A DNA stretch of 64,000 nt, taken from assembly GCF_042652085.1 (NCBI RefSeq), contig NZ_JBHSJF010000006.1, positions 1,178,001 through 1,242,000 of the forward strand, written 5' to 3'. This stretch comes from Flaviflagellibacter deserti (lineage in GTDB: Bacteria; Pseudomonadota; Alphaproteobacteria; Rhizobiales; Methylopilaceae). The position numbers and the translations under genes were made by a program. Positions 15,542-22,949 of the stretch are shown here, in pieces (position 1 is the stretch's first letter; every line of letters begins with the position of its first letter). The notes below the pieces were generated by a model, which saw only the letters and a program-made list of their open reading frames with translations, searched no databases and was not told the origin of the DNA.

Positions 15542-15822
15542 TCAGTCTGCCTTGTCGACGGCTTGATGATAGGTGCGATGCACAGGCACGCCGCCAGGCT
15601 CGACCTCGAACTTTTCGAGGATCGCCGCGATCATCACTCGGACCCGCCGATTTTCTTGCCGAGCCTGATGTTCTATTGTTTTGCGCACTGCCCGAACCGC
15701 ATCGTCCACATAAGACGTGCCATCATCCAGGCATCGACACAAAGACTGCCGTCAGCATCCTCGCTAATGCGAAAGCGCTGAATTGCGCGCCGATTCTGTA
15801 GCTTCTTCAAGGTCTCTTCCAT
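15542..15822 (-). pseudogene. Small gene with one frameshift
   Basis: The ATG at 15822 has a strong GGAGGAG site and starts MEETLKKLQNRRAIQRFRIS, then EDADGSLCVDA. Near 15735 the frame runs out of sense and meets a stop at 15673. A shift of one base at about 15737 continues as CLDDGTSYVDDAVRAVRKTI, RRVRVMIAAILEKFEVEPGG and a stop at 15542. The join reads as one protein of roughly 93 residues. Either the gene is broken by a single indel or the sequence has an error. Function unknown. Confidence 0.5.
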
Positions 15823-15873
15823 TCGCTCCTCCGGAAAAGAGAAATGGACTTTCGATCCAACTGTTCCGCTCGG

Positions 15874-15901
15874 TTGATTCCTCGCGCTCCCGGTCTATGC
15901 T
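15874..15901 (+). promoter_or_regulatory. Sigma-70-type promoter for the gene at 15924
   Basis: TTGATT at 15874 and TATGCT at 15896 are separated by 16 bases, close to the TTGACA/TATAAT consensus. The downstream gene starts 23 bases after the -10 element, behind an AAAGGGGG ribosome binding site. Confidence 0.45.
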
Positions 15902-15923
15902 CAAGGCCACAAAGGGGGTCAGA

Positions 15924-16106
15924 ATGAGCAAGACTGTCGAAGTCGAGTTGCCGGACAACGTGCTGGCGGCGCTTGAAAAATGGATCGCGGGAGAGCCGAA
16001 ACCAAAGCCGACGATAGGGAGCGCTGTTACGCTTGGCGTCTGTGAATGGCTAGCTGCCATGGGGCGGCTGCCGGCGGAGGCATGTGCCGAGGAGGAAGCC
16101 GCGTAA
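15924..16106 (+). CDS. Small hypothetical protein (60 residues)
   Basis: The ATG at 15924 is chosen because of the GGGGG site six bases before it. MSKTVEVELPDNVLAALEKWIAG looks like the strand plus first helix of a ribbon-helix-helix protein, and the rest (IGSAVTLGVCEWLAAMGRL) could be the second helix. It may thus bind DNA as a dimer. An upstream start at 15783 would overlap the promoter. It stands 44 bases before the DUF4242-cyclase gene and may be co-transcribed. Confidence 0.55.
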   Translation: MSKTVEVELPDNVLAALEKWIAGEPKPKPTIGSAVTLGVCEWLAAMGRLPAEACAEEEAA

Positions 16107-16150
16107 TCGGCCGCGACTTACCCAGCCTGAACTAAACCGAGGACCGTTAC

Positions 16151-16963
16151 ATGCCGATTTTCCTCGACCGACACGATCTTAGTGGCCTCACCGCAACCGA
16201 CATCGCCGAGGCACATCGCAAAGATTTGGAAGTCCAAGAACGCTATGGGGTCCGCTTTCTCACCTACTGGTTCGATGAGGCCCGCGGAACCGGATTCTGT
16301 CTTATTGATGCACCTAATATCGCAACGGCGATGCGGGTCCACGACGAAGCTCATGGGGATGTCGCCCAGGACGTAATCGAAGTAGACCTCTCGGCCGTCG
16401 AAGCTTTTCTGGGGCGGGTGTCCGATCCACCGTCTAATGGCCCAGACGCGAGGGTCAATTTCGACGCGGCCGTGCGCGCTATTATGTTCACTGATATCGT
16501 AGACTCGACAGCTATGACGGCGCGGCTGGGAGATGCTCGGGCCGTGGAAATGGTTCGCGCCCATGACGCAATCGTCCGCCGTGCGCTCAAGGACAGCCGC
16601 GGGCGGGAGGTCAAGCATACGGGCGACGGGATCATGGCCTCCCTCGATGATGCCAATGCTGCAGTGCAATGCGCTCGGGCGATCCAGCACGGCTTTGAGG
16701 CTTTCAACCTCGCCAGCAAAGAGAAACTGCATGTGCGCATCGGTGTAGATGTCGGCGAGCCTGTCGCCGACAGCAATGATCTCTTCGGGTCGACTGTGCA
16801 AACAGCGGCTCGTCTGTGTCAGGCGGCTGAGCCGGACGCAATCTTGGTCTCAGGCGCGGTCCGCGATGCTATCAGCGACACTTCCGAGCTTAGAGAACTC
16901 GCACCTCGTTCTCTAAAGGGGCTTGCTCGTCTCGTCTCTGTCTACAGCGTTCAGTGCCGCTGA
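16151..16963 (+). CDS. DUF4242 (nickel-binding-like) domain fused to a class III nucleotidyl cyclase
   Basis: A 270-residue soluble protein. Residues 1 to 85 form a DUF4242 domain (MPIFLDRHDL, DIAEAHRKDLEVQERYGVRF, DEAHGD), the family of the nickel-binding protein SCO4226. Residues 107 to 265 form a class III adenylyl/guanylyl cyclase domain with metal-binding Asp115 in MFTDIVDST and Asp159 in KHTGDGIMA, and a conserved FGSTVQTAARLC. Both metal aspartates are present, so the cyclase is likely active. Fusion suggests that binding of metal or a small ligand controls cyclic nucleotide formation; two Crp/Fnr-type regulators lie 10 kb away. Substrate choice (ATP or GTP) cannot be told here. Confidence 0.85.
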   Translation: MPIFLDRHDLSGLTATDIAEAHRKDLEVQERYGVRFLTYWFDEARGTGFCLIDAPNIATAMRVHDEAHGDVAQDVIEVDLSAVEAFLGRVSDPPSNGPDARVNFDAAVRAIMFTDIVDSTAMTARLGDARAVEMVRAHDAIVRRALKDSRGREVKHTGDGIMASLDDANAAVQCARAIQHGFEAFNLASKEKLHVRIGVDVGEPVADSNDLFGSTVQTAARLCQAAEPDAILVSGAVRDAISDTSELRELAPRSLKGLARLVSVYSVQCR

Positions 16964-17230
16964 GATCCAGTTGCAGACCGCAACTGGCTGAGCTCTTTAA
17001 TAGCGAGCTGACGACGTTCGTCGATGTAGTCGGCTAAGTCTCGTAGGTGGACACCCTTGGCGCTCTTCTGGCTGTTCTCGATCCGGACCACTGGGATCTT
17101 GATCTCGCCAGCCAACACCTTCCGCAGGAACTTCCCAGGCGTCAGGTGACGGAAGTAGTCCCGGCAGCGGCCTTAAGCGGAATGACCGCCTTCCCGTCGT
17201 ACTCGCCATGAGGAGGAAAGCTGTGTTCAT
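16951..17230 (-). pseudogene. prtN-like pyocin activator gene with two frameshifts
   Basis: On the minus strand ATG at 17230 starts MNTAFLLMA. A one-base shift gives EYDGKAVIPLKAAA, and a second shift gives DYFRHLTPGKFLRKVLAGEI, KIPVVRIENSQKSAKGVHLRD and LADYIDERR to a stop at 16951. Together these match the PrtN family, small phage-type activators of pyocin and prophage lysis genes. Both breaks fit single-base deletions. Its 3' end overlaps the end of the cyclase gene by 13 bases. It is a decayed regulator, perhaps left from the same prophage as the tail gene. Confidence 0.75.
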
Positions 17231-17397
17231 CACGCGTCCGCTTTGTGTTTGGTTCCACCCAGATGAATTGTCGTGGGATGTCGTGCTGACGCTTCCCTGC
17301 AGGGTTTTGATACAATTGGGTCCGCGCAGAGAAGGCAAAATTGTAGAAAATTCGTGAGGAACGACCGTATCGCGGTGTGAGCAGACGGGAGACCGCC

Positions 17398-18327
17398 ATG
17401 GTCAATGATGGACCGACGCGAAGAGATGTTATGGCGGCTGCAGCGGCTATCACTTCTGCGGCTCTCGCACCCGGTATGGAAACACAGGCTCAAGATCAGA
17501 GCCCACTCCTGCGTTCCATCCCATCGACCATGGAAAGGATTCCGGCCATCGGTCTGGGATCCTGGATCACGTTTAACGTCGGCAATGACGACGTGTTGCG
17601 CGACGAATGCGCAGCGGTGATGGCGGCCTTCTTCGATGCCGGTGGGCGGGTCATCGATTCCTCGCCGATGTATGGATCCTCGCAGGCGGTGATCGGCCAT
17701 GGTCTCGATAAGCTTAATCGGCCTTCCCAGCTATTTGCTGCTGACAAGGTCTGGACGTCTTCAGGCAGCCAGGGGCCGGCACAGATCGAGCAATCGCGCA
17801 GGCTATGGGACGTGCCCCGTCTCGATCTGCTCCAGGTTCATAACCTGCTCGCCTGGGAGAGCCACCTGAAAACACTCTTCGATATGAAGGCGAGCGGAAA
17901 TGTCCGTTACGTGGGCATCACGACTTCCGAGGGGCGCCGTCATGATCTCCTCGAAGACATCATGCGAACGCAGCCGCTCGATTTCGTTCAACTCACCTAC
18001 AACATCGATGATCGCGATGTGGAGGAGCGCATTCTGCGTCTCGCCCGTGATCGCAGCATCGGCGTGATCGTCAATCGCCCGTTTCAGCAGGGAGCGCTGA
18101 CCCGTCGGCTCGAAGGGACGCCGCTTCCGGAATGGGCTGGCGAAATCGGCGCAACGACGTGGGCGCAGTTCATTCTCAAGTTCATTCTTGGACACCCGGA
18201 CATCACCGTCGTGATCCCGGCGACGACGCGCGTCGATCACGTCCGGGAAAACCTTGCGGCAGGGTCCGGTCCACTGCCCGATGAGGCGATGCGGAGCCGC
18301 ATGATCGCCTACGTCCAGGACCTTTGA
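17398..18327 (+). CDS. Aldo/keto reductase with Tat-like signal
   Basis: A 309-residue protein; the start at 17398 follows GGGAGACCGCC. The N-terminus has a twin-arginine motif (TRRDVMAAAAAITSAALA), so it is probably exported folded. Then comes an aldo/keto reductase-like barrel (AIGLGSWITFNVG, AAFFDAGGRVIDSSPMYGSSQAVIG, WTSSG, LLQVHNL, YVGITTS, VQLTYNI). Asp and Tyr of the catalytic tetrad are present (IDSSPMYG); the Lys is at AADKVW and the His at VHN. Exported members of this family are found in many proteobacteria, with unknown substrates. It overlaps the DUF6064 gene by one base (TGATG), so they form an operon. Confidence 0.85.
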   Translation: MVNDGPTRRDVMAAAAAITSAALAPGMETQAQDQSPLLRSIPSTMERIPAIGLGSWITFNVGNDDVLRDECAAVMAAFFDAGGRVIDSSPMYGSSQAVIGHGLDKLNRPSQLFAADKVWTSSGSQGPAQIEQSRRLWDVPRLDLLQVHNLLAWESHLKTLFDMKASGNVRYVGITTSEGRRHDLLEDIMRTQPLDFVQLTYNIDDRDVEERILRLARDRSIGVIVNRPFQQGALTRRLEGTPLPEWAGEIGATTWAQFILKFILGHPDITVVIPATTRVDHVRENLAAGSGPLPDEAMRSRMIAYVQDL

Positions 18328-19010
18328 TGTCGGAGTGGTGGACCTACAGGCTTCACGACTTCCTGTTGTTCTCGCCGCGGGTCTACTGGCGCGTGTTCGA
18401 ACTGCACAATGAGGCGGTCTGGCCGCTTCAAATCCTGACCATGGCCGCAGGCGTCGCGATCCTCATCCTGCTCGTCCGGCCGCGCCCGCGGTCGCATAAG
18501 ATCATTTCGTTCCTGATGGCGATGCTCTGGATTTGGGTGGCATGGAGCTTCCTGTGGAACCGCTATGCCTCGATCAACTGGGCTGCGCCCTATGTCGTCC
18601 CGGCCTTTCTGATCGAGGCGGCCCTGTTCCTCTGGGTAGGATGTTACCGAGGTACGCTGCGCTTCCCAGGTCCGGGTACCCGTCGCGCCGTGGGTCTTGG
18701 CGTCGTCGTCTACGCGGTCTTCGTGCACCCGCTCGTTGCCCTTTTTGCGGGCAGACCCATCGAGGCCGCTGAGGTCTTTGGCATAGCCCCCGACCCTACA
18801 GCCATCGCCACGCTTGGGCTTGCTGTCCTTGTACCGCGTCTGGGGGTCGGCTGGTTCCTTGTGGTGATCCCGGCGCTGTGGTGCATCGCAAGCGCGGTAA
18901 CGCTTTATGCGTTGGAAGCGGCCGATGGCTGGATACCGCTCGCTGCCGCCGGTGTGGCATTCGGGTATCAAACGTGGCCGCGTAACGTGATAAAGCGACC
19001 CGCTCACTAA
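18327..19010 (+). CDS. DUF6064 family membrane protein
   Basis: A 227-residue protein starting at the ATG that shares a base with the previous stop (TGATG). It begins MSEWWTYRLHDFLLFSPRVY, the signature start of DUF6064, and has about six hydrophobic segments (near residues 30 to 50, 55 to 72, 80 to 100, 115 to 140, 150 to 170 and 175 to 200). It sits in the inner membrane. The function of the family is unknown; coupling to a periplasmic aldo/keto reductase suggests a membrane partner. The opposite strand also has a long open frame, judged a shadow. Confidence 0.8.
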   Translation: MSEWWTYRLHDFLLFSPRVYWRVFELHNEAVWPLQILTMAAGVAILILLVRPRPRSHKIISFLMAMLWIWVAWSFLWNRYASINWAAPYVVPAFLIEAALFLWVGCYRGTLRFPGPGTRRAVGLGVVVYAVFVHPLVALFAGRPIEAAEVFGIAPDPTAIATLGLAVLVPRLGVGWFLVVIPALWCIASAVTLYALEAADGWIPLAAAGVAFGYQTWPRNVIKRPAH

Positions 19011-19078
19011 AAGCACGCTCCGAAAGACGTTCAGAACATGCTCCGGCTACGCCTTCACCTGGTATACTATATGTGTAT

Positions 19079-19104
19079 GAAAAGAGGGCACCGAGGCGCC
19101 CCCT
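19079..19104 (-). terminator. Terminator on the minus strand after the integrative-element genes
   Basis: On the minus strand AGGGGGC and GCCCTCT form a stem, followed by TTTTC. It lies directly after the stop of the winged-helix gene at 19108 and before the convergent DUF6064 gene. Confidence 0.5.
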
Positions 19105-19107
19105 AAA

Positions 19108-19602
19108 CTAGGCCTGACGGTACGAATTCAGGGCCACTACGGCACCGTTCTGACCACCCAAATGGGCCTCTCGGTATGAAAGTGAGGCCTCGTCAGTATG
19201 AAAACGAGGCACCGAGGATTTTCTTTCATGCCACTGCCTGAAGTCCTTTGTGGCGTTGGCGTCGTCCGTCGGGTGGGCGGTTAGAACCCACTCGCTCTGG
19301 TGACGATCCTTGCGGTGAAAGGTGCCCTGTAAGCGCAGTCGGATAAAGCCCTTCTCCTGCAGCTCCTTGAGCGCCCGACTGGCAGTGTTCTTGTTGATCC
19401 GGCAGTGCTCCGCTGCCTCCCGGCACCCAAAGCCGATGCGGCCGTTGTTGACGCCGTTATAGCGGTGTTCGATCTCGACGTAGATGGCGCGCGCTTGTGG
19501 CGATAACGACCGCCAGGCCTCGCTCTCGACGAGCCAGTGATACAAGCGAAGGTGCCGAGCTTCTTTTATCGATCGGCCCTTCTTGTTCGCGGTGCGTGGC
19601 AC
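19108..19602 (-). CDS. Winged-helix DNA-binding protein of an integrative element
   Basis: A 164-residue protein with a basic start (MPRTANKKGRSIKEARHLRLYHWL). Residues 28 to 95 form a winged helix (WRSLSPQARAIYVEIEHRYNG, GREAAEHCRINKNTASRALKELQEKGFIRL). The pattern with LSP.AR..Y.E...R resembles replication-initiator or helix-turn-helix proteins carried by genomic islands and small replicons. It is the last gene of the minus-strand module that begins with the integrase. A role in replication or control of the element is possible but not shown. Confidence 0.65.
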   Translation of the reverse strand: MPRTANKKGRSIKEARHLRLYHWLVESEAWRSLSPQARAIYVEIEHRYNGVNNGRIGFGCREAAEHCRINKNTASRALKELQEKGFIRLRLQGTFHRKDRHQSEWVLTAHPTDDANATKDFRQWHERKSSVPRFHTDEASLSYREAHLGGQNGAVVALNSYRQA

Positions 19603-19685
19603 GGTTCACTCCTCCCCGCCTGAGAAGCGACCTCGAAGAACAGAGGGGCTTTCACCCCCCTGCCATTCGTTGTGCGAAATAGCGC

Positions 19686-19931
19686 TCAATCCAGGGTGCC
19701 GTGAAAGCCGGCGGCTTCGCCAGCGGCCGCAGCTTTCTCCAGAGCTCGGATCAAATCCGGGATCTGGTGAAGCCGCAGCGACAAGCCATTCTTCGTCGGG
19801 ATGACCGTGCCGTCGTCCTTCCTAGCCCAAGCGCGAACATGAGCCAGGGCGTGCCCCTTGAACTCTCCGACGGCGACGCGAAAGTCCTCGCGAGAGTTCT
19901 TTTGGAACTCGGCTACGATGATATCGCTCAT
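19686..19931 (-). CDS. PC4/p15-like transcription coactivator family protein
   Basis: An 81-residue protein: IIVAEFQKNSREDFRVAVGEF, then GHALAHVRAWARKDDGTVIPTKNGLSLRLHQIPDLIRALEKA. This is the PC4 single-stranded DNA-binding fold (IAE..KN.RE..RV...EFKG..L...R.W....G...PT.KG..L). Bacterial members act as dimers that bind single-stranded DNA. Its ATG overlaps the stop of the upstream gene (ATGA). In an integrative element it may act in replication, repair or expression of the element. Confidence 0.8.
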   Translation of the reverse strand: MSDIIVAEFQKNSREDFRVAVGEFKGHALAHVRAWARKDDGTVIPTKNGLSLRLHQIPDLIRALEKAAAAGEAAGFHGTLD

Positions 19932-20215
19932 GCCCGCACCTCATCGATGATGGTGACCGGCGTGGCGAGCTTGTAGCGGGCATGCGTGCCCGCATACGGG
20001 CCGGCGTGGCTCTCGTCGATCGTCTCGACCGCGACGCCTTCACGCCGCAGCTTGAATACGTAGTCGGACCAACGTGGCCCGGGCACTTCGATCGGCGTCA
20101 CGCCGCGTTCCCCGGCTCGCGTGAGCTCGGACAGCGCCCAAGCCTGACGTCCCTTGAACTTCAACACGGGACCATTTTCGCCGCCGATTCGGGCCTTCAG
20201 TTCGAGGATAGCCAT
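19928..20215 (-). CDS. Hypothetical winged-helix-like protein of the element
   Basis: A 95-residue protein starting MAILELKARIGGENGPVLKF at 20215; its ATG shares a base with the stop of the 50-residue gene upstream, and its stop overlaps the PC4-like start. The part GRQAWALSELTRAGERGVTPIEVPG, WSDYVFKLRREGVAVETI resembles the helix-turn-helix and wing of small proteins common in rhizobial islands. It probably binds DNA. A start at 20326 is out of the operon logic and rejected. Confidence 0.6.
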   Translation of the reverse strand: MAILELKARIGGENGPVLKFKGRQAWALSELTRAGERGVTPIEVPGPRWSDYVFKLRREGVAVETIDESHAGPYAGTHARYKLATPVTIIDEVRA

Positions 20216-20367
20216 TAGCGCGCCTCCCTCGGACCCAGGCCGGCGCCGGAGGCCAGCAAGTTGGCGATGGCCGGGCGCACACCGTAGCGGGCACACAGCC
20301 AGAAAGCGGCGGGTGTCAGCCCGCAAATGTCATTGGTATTCGGTGGGATTTGGGGTATGTTTTTCAT
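20215..20367 (-). CDS. Small 50-residue protein of the element
   Basis: ATG at 20367 with AGGAAATC upstream; stop TAA at 20215 shares a base with the next ATG (TAATG). The peptide MKNIPQIPPNTNDICGLTPA is followed by AFWLCARYGVRPAIANLLA. Tight coupling on the downstream side and a plausible ribosome binding site support it. The second half (ALARYGVRPAIANLLA-like) resembles short ankyrin-free helices seen in phage proteins. No function known. Confidence 0.55.
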   Translation of the reverse strand: MKNIPQIPPNTNDICGLTPAAFWLCARYGVRPAIANLLASGAGLGPREAR

Positions 20368-20451
20368 GCTTTTGATTTCCTAGATCGATAGCGAAAAATC
20401 CGACCCGGTGCAGTTGCGAGCTGCGCTGGGTCGATTGCTTTCAAGCATGCG

Positions 20452-20646
20452 TCATGCAGCACGGCCGGTGACTAGCGCCGGCAGGCTGGCGATGAACGCC
20501 TCCAGATCCTCAGTTTTGATGAGAGTGCGCCGTCCACATTTGACGGCCTTGAGAGCGCCCTCGCCTACGGCTTCGTAGATCTTGGAGCGCCCGATACCCG
20601 AGACCTTGGCGGCCTCGTCGATGTGGTAAGCAAGTGGTTTGTGCAT
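20452..20646 (-). CDS. Excisionase-like helix-turn-helix protein
   Basis: A 64-residue protein: YHIDEAAKVSGIGRSKIYEAV, then GEGALKAVKCGRRTLIKTEDLEAFIASLPAL. This is the MerR-like excisionase/AlpA pattern, where the first helix-turn-helix reads DNA and the Rr.LI...DLE.FI part forms the wing. Such proteins bend DNA to direct integrase toward excision or activate the element. It lies between the unknown protein at 20719 and the small gene at 20215, in the integrase module. Confidence 0.75.
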   Translation of the reverse strand: MHKPLAYHIDEAAKVSGIGRSKIYEAVGEGALKAVKCGRRTLIKTEDLEAFIASLPALVTGRAA

Positions 20647-20718
20647 GTCCGTCCCCGCGTGAATTGCGATGAGGGATCATGGCGGATGGATCAGGGTTAA
20701 TGTAGAATGGTGCGAAAA

Positions 20719-21387
20719 TTAATATTTCCTCGCTTTTGCACCATGCTGATTACTCGCGTGTCGCCGCGCTTTCTTTAGAGCGTCGGCGATAGTCTCGCCG
20801 CTGTACGACCTCCCCTCCTCTGGACGCACGCCGAACTCGTCGCAGAATGCTATGGCAAAACGAATGTACGGGCTATTGGCGGGTGGGCTGCGTACTTTCT
20901 TAGTCTCAACTCCCCTCCCGATCGTAGCCTTGTGGCCGAGATACTTCTCGTAAACATGAGGAAGGCGCTCTCCCGCCAAGAACACGAATGCGCTGCCCAC
21001 ATCCTTGAATGCGCCCGGGGAGCTATAGAGGTCTTCCGCCTCCCGCGCTTGGTCCACTAGCAAGTGGAGAAAGTCGAGAACTGCATCATCGGGCTGATCG
21101 ATACCGACCATACGAAGCTGTTCCGCCTTGCTGAGTGCTCCAAGCAATTCCACAGCTGAGGAGCCAATCTTCGCAGCCACTTCTTTACGCCGGCGGCGCT
21201 CCGGTTTCTTGGCTTGGGACGCGTACATCTTGTACCAAGTGAGGCAAAATGAAAGCGCGGAAGCTAGCCCCTCTCTATCGATATCGGTCGGGACCTTGAA
21301 GCGACCACCTCTAGCTGTGGCTTCTAGGATGCGATCGACCGACTTTAGGTCGTCGGGCGAGACCAAGCTGAGACTGCGAGAGCTCAT
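20719..21387 (-). CDS. Hypothetical protein coupled to the integrase
   Basis: A 222-residue soluble protein whose ATG overlaps the integrase stop (ATGA). It is helix-rich and charged (KPERRRRKEVAAKIGSSAVELL, DDAVLDFLHLLVDQAREAEDL) with a basic C-terminus (DALKKARRHASNQHG). Codon use appears less GC-biased than in the catabolic genes downstream, consistent with transfer. I recognise no family; it may be an element-specific accessory or defence-cargo gene. Confidence 0.55.
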   Translation of the reverse strand: MSSRSLSLVSPDDLKSVDRILEATARGGRFKVPTDIDREGLASALSFCLTWYKMYASQAKKPERRRRKEVAAKIGSSAVELLGALSKAEQLRMVGIDQPDDAVLDFLHLLVDQAREAEDLYSSPGAFKDVGSAFVFLAGERLPHVYEKYLGHKATIGRGVETKKVRSPPANSPYIRFAIAFCDEFGVRPEEGRSYSGETIADALKKARRHASNQHGAKARKY

Positions 21388-22592
21388 CGTCTACCCAGTC
21401 TGACTACGTTGGTTGAAGCCGACGAGGCAATGAACTCCGCCCAAGCGGCCATTAACTTACGCCGCTTCTCCAAGGCATCGCCACGCCGGTATGCGCGCTC
21501 GGTCTCATCACCGACAACATGAGCCAAGGCGGCTTCTGCAACCTCGCGTGGGAACGATGTGCATTCGCCAGCCCAATCGCGGAACGACGATCGAAACCCG
21601 TGAACCGTGAAATGGCCGTGCTTCATCCGCCGGAGCACCATCGTGAGTGCCATCACAGAAAGCGGCCTGCCTCGTCGTTGCCCTTCGAAAACGTAGTCTC
21701 CAGCATCATCCGTGCGCCTGGCGTTTCGTAGCCGCTCCAAAATATCGACACATGGTCCGGCCAGCGGCACGCGATGCTCACGCGACGCCTTCATACGCGC
21801 CGCCGGGACGGTCCAGAGCTTCTTTGCGAGATCAATCTCCGACCAGCGAGCACCGAGCACTTCGCCCGAGCGGGTCGCCGTCAAAACGCAGAACAGCAGC
21901 GCTTGAGCGGAAATGGAATTGAGTTGGCGCAGATCGGAACAGAACGCCGGCACCTCGGCATACGGCATCGCAGCGTGGTGGCCCCGGCTCAGCTTCTGGC
22001 GCCGTGGAAGCAGGTTCTTGAGGTGTCCTCGCCACAGGGCCGGGTTCTCGCCTGAGCGATAGCCAAGCGCCTTCGCAGCGTCGAGCACCCGCTCTATTCG
22101 GCCACGGAGGCGAGAGGCGGTTTCGGGCTTGGTGGCCCAGATCGGCTTCAGGACGCGGAGAACGTCCTCGGTGGAGATTTCATCGACAGGCTTTGACCGA
22201 AGCGGCTTGGCATATTCGGTCAGCGTCATTTCCCACTGGGCCTTGTGCTTGGCATTACGCCATTCCGAACGCAGGGATTCGATCAACTGATCCGCGCATT
22301 CTCCGAATGTTGGGACACGCCTCATGGCTTTGCGGGATTCGATCGGATTGCGGCCGGCGGCTACTTCCGCCCTCGCCTCGCCCGCGAGTTCCCGAGCACG
22401 GGACAGCGAGACAGCCGAGAGACCGCCAAGGCCCATCTCGCGAAGCCGGCCACCGAAGCGGAAGAGGAAGACCCAGCGCTTAGCCCCGTTCTTATCGATG
22501 ACGAGATAAAGGCCGTTCCCGTCCGCATGACGGCCAGTTTTGGTGAGCGCGGCGACGCCGCGAGCACTCAGCCTCTGTGTCTGCCTCGGCAA
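21384..22592 (-). CDS. int: P4-type tyrosine integrase
   Basis: A 402-residue site-specific recombinase. The N-terminal DUF4102 arm domain (GLYLVIDKNGAKRWVFLFRF, LSLSRARELA-like) is followed by a core-binding domain and the catalytic domain. Catalytic residues visible are Arg241 (TATRSGEVLGARW), His331 and Arg334 (HGFRSSFRDW), His358 (LAHVVG) and Tyr368 (ERAYRRGD). Full length, apparently intact. Integrases of this kind insert elements at tRNA genes. Its start lies about 140 bases from a tRNA-Ser-like 3' end at 22738. It heads the minus-strand module that runs to 19108. Confidence 0.95.
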   Translation of the reverse strand: MPRQTQRLSARGVAALTKTGRHADGNGLYLVIDKNGAKRWVFLFRFGGRLREMGLGGLSAVSLSRARELAGEARAEVAAGRNPIESRKAMRRVPTFGECADQLIESLRSEWRNAKHKAQWEMTLTEYAKPLRSKPVDEISTEDVLRVLKPIWATKPETASRLRGRIERVLDAAKALGYRSGENPALWRGHLKNLLPRRQKLSRGHHAAMPYAEVPAFCSDLRQLNSISAQALLFCVLTATRSGEVLGARWSEIDLAKKLWTVPAARMKASREHRVPLAGPCVDILERLRNARRTDDAGDYVFEGQRRGRPLSVMALTMVLRRMKHGHFTVHGFRSSFRDWAGECTSFPREVAEAALAHVVGDETERAYRRGDALEKRRKLMAAWAEFIASSASTNVVRLGRR

Positions 22593-22634
22593 GCGTCACC
22601 CCAACAATTACCCCAACAGATGACGCGGATTCTA

Positions 22635-22651
22635 GCGAACGTTCGCGAACG
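22635..22651. repeat. Overlapping palindromes upstream of the integrase
   Basis: GCGAACGTTCGC (22635-22646) overlaps CGTTCGCGAACG (22640-22651); both are perfect 12-base palindromes. They lie 43 bases before the integrase start and could bind the excisionase-like protein or a repressor. Confidence 0.4.
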
Positions 22652-22730
22652 AAGGAAGACGCAGAAGCCTGTATTCCCTTGATAACTCAGGGGCGAGAAG
22701 TACGAAGGAGAACAAGCGCGGACATCGATT

Positions 22731-22751
22731 TGGCGGACTCCGTCTCCGCCA
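22731..22751 (+). other. Candidate attachment site: tRNA-Ser-like 3' end
   Basis: CTCCGTCTCCGCCA (22738-22751) matches the 3' end expected of a tRNA-Ser, ending in CCA. It is preceded by TGGCGGA, which pairs with TCCGCCA to form a hairpin. There is no T-arm, so it is not a whole tRNA. P4-type integrases leave such 3' copies at one end of the element; the intact tRNA would lie at the other end, left of the window. Confidence 0.4.
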
Positions 22752-22949
22752 CAAATCTCGCCTGATCCTGTTTTCGGAAAGCGCAGCCTGGCCCTGCCCG
22801 GCGAGCAAATGTCGCGATGACTGGTGAAACCGTCGAGGCAGGAACCGCAACACATCCACATTCAGCTCAACGGTGACGGTGTCATCGCGCTCGTATCCGC
22901 GATCAAATGGTTTTCGTAAGGTTGAATGTTCCCATCGAGAGGGCCGTTC

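Larger units (their letters stand above)
22593..22949. other. Intergenic stretch between integrase and the catabolic region
   Basis: No gene is supported here. It holds the integrase promoter region, the overlapping palindromes at 22635, and the att candidate at 22731. Beyond about 22760 the DNA probably belongs to the chromosome proper. Confidence 0.5.

Noticed and set aside
18309..19016. A long minus-strand frame opposite the DUF6064 gene
   Set aside because: Charged, low-complexity shadow; the plus strand has clear membrane segments, family start and operon coupling.
22731..22751. A complete tRNA gene
   Set aside because: Only the 3' end resembles tRNA-Ser; there is no T-arm or anticodon arm.
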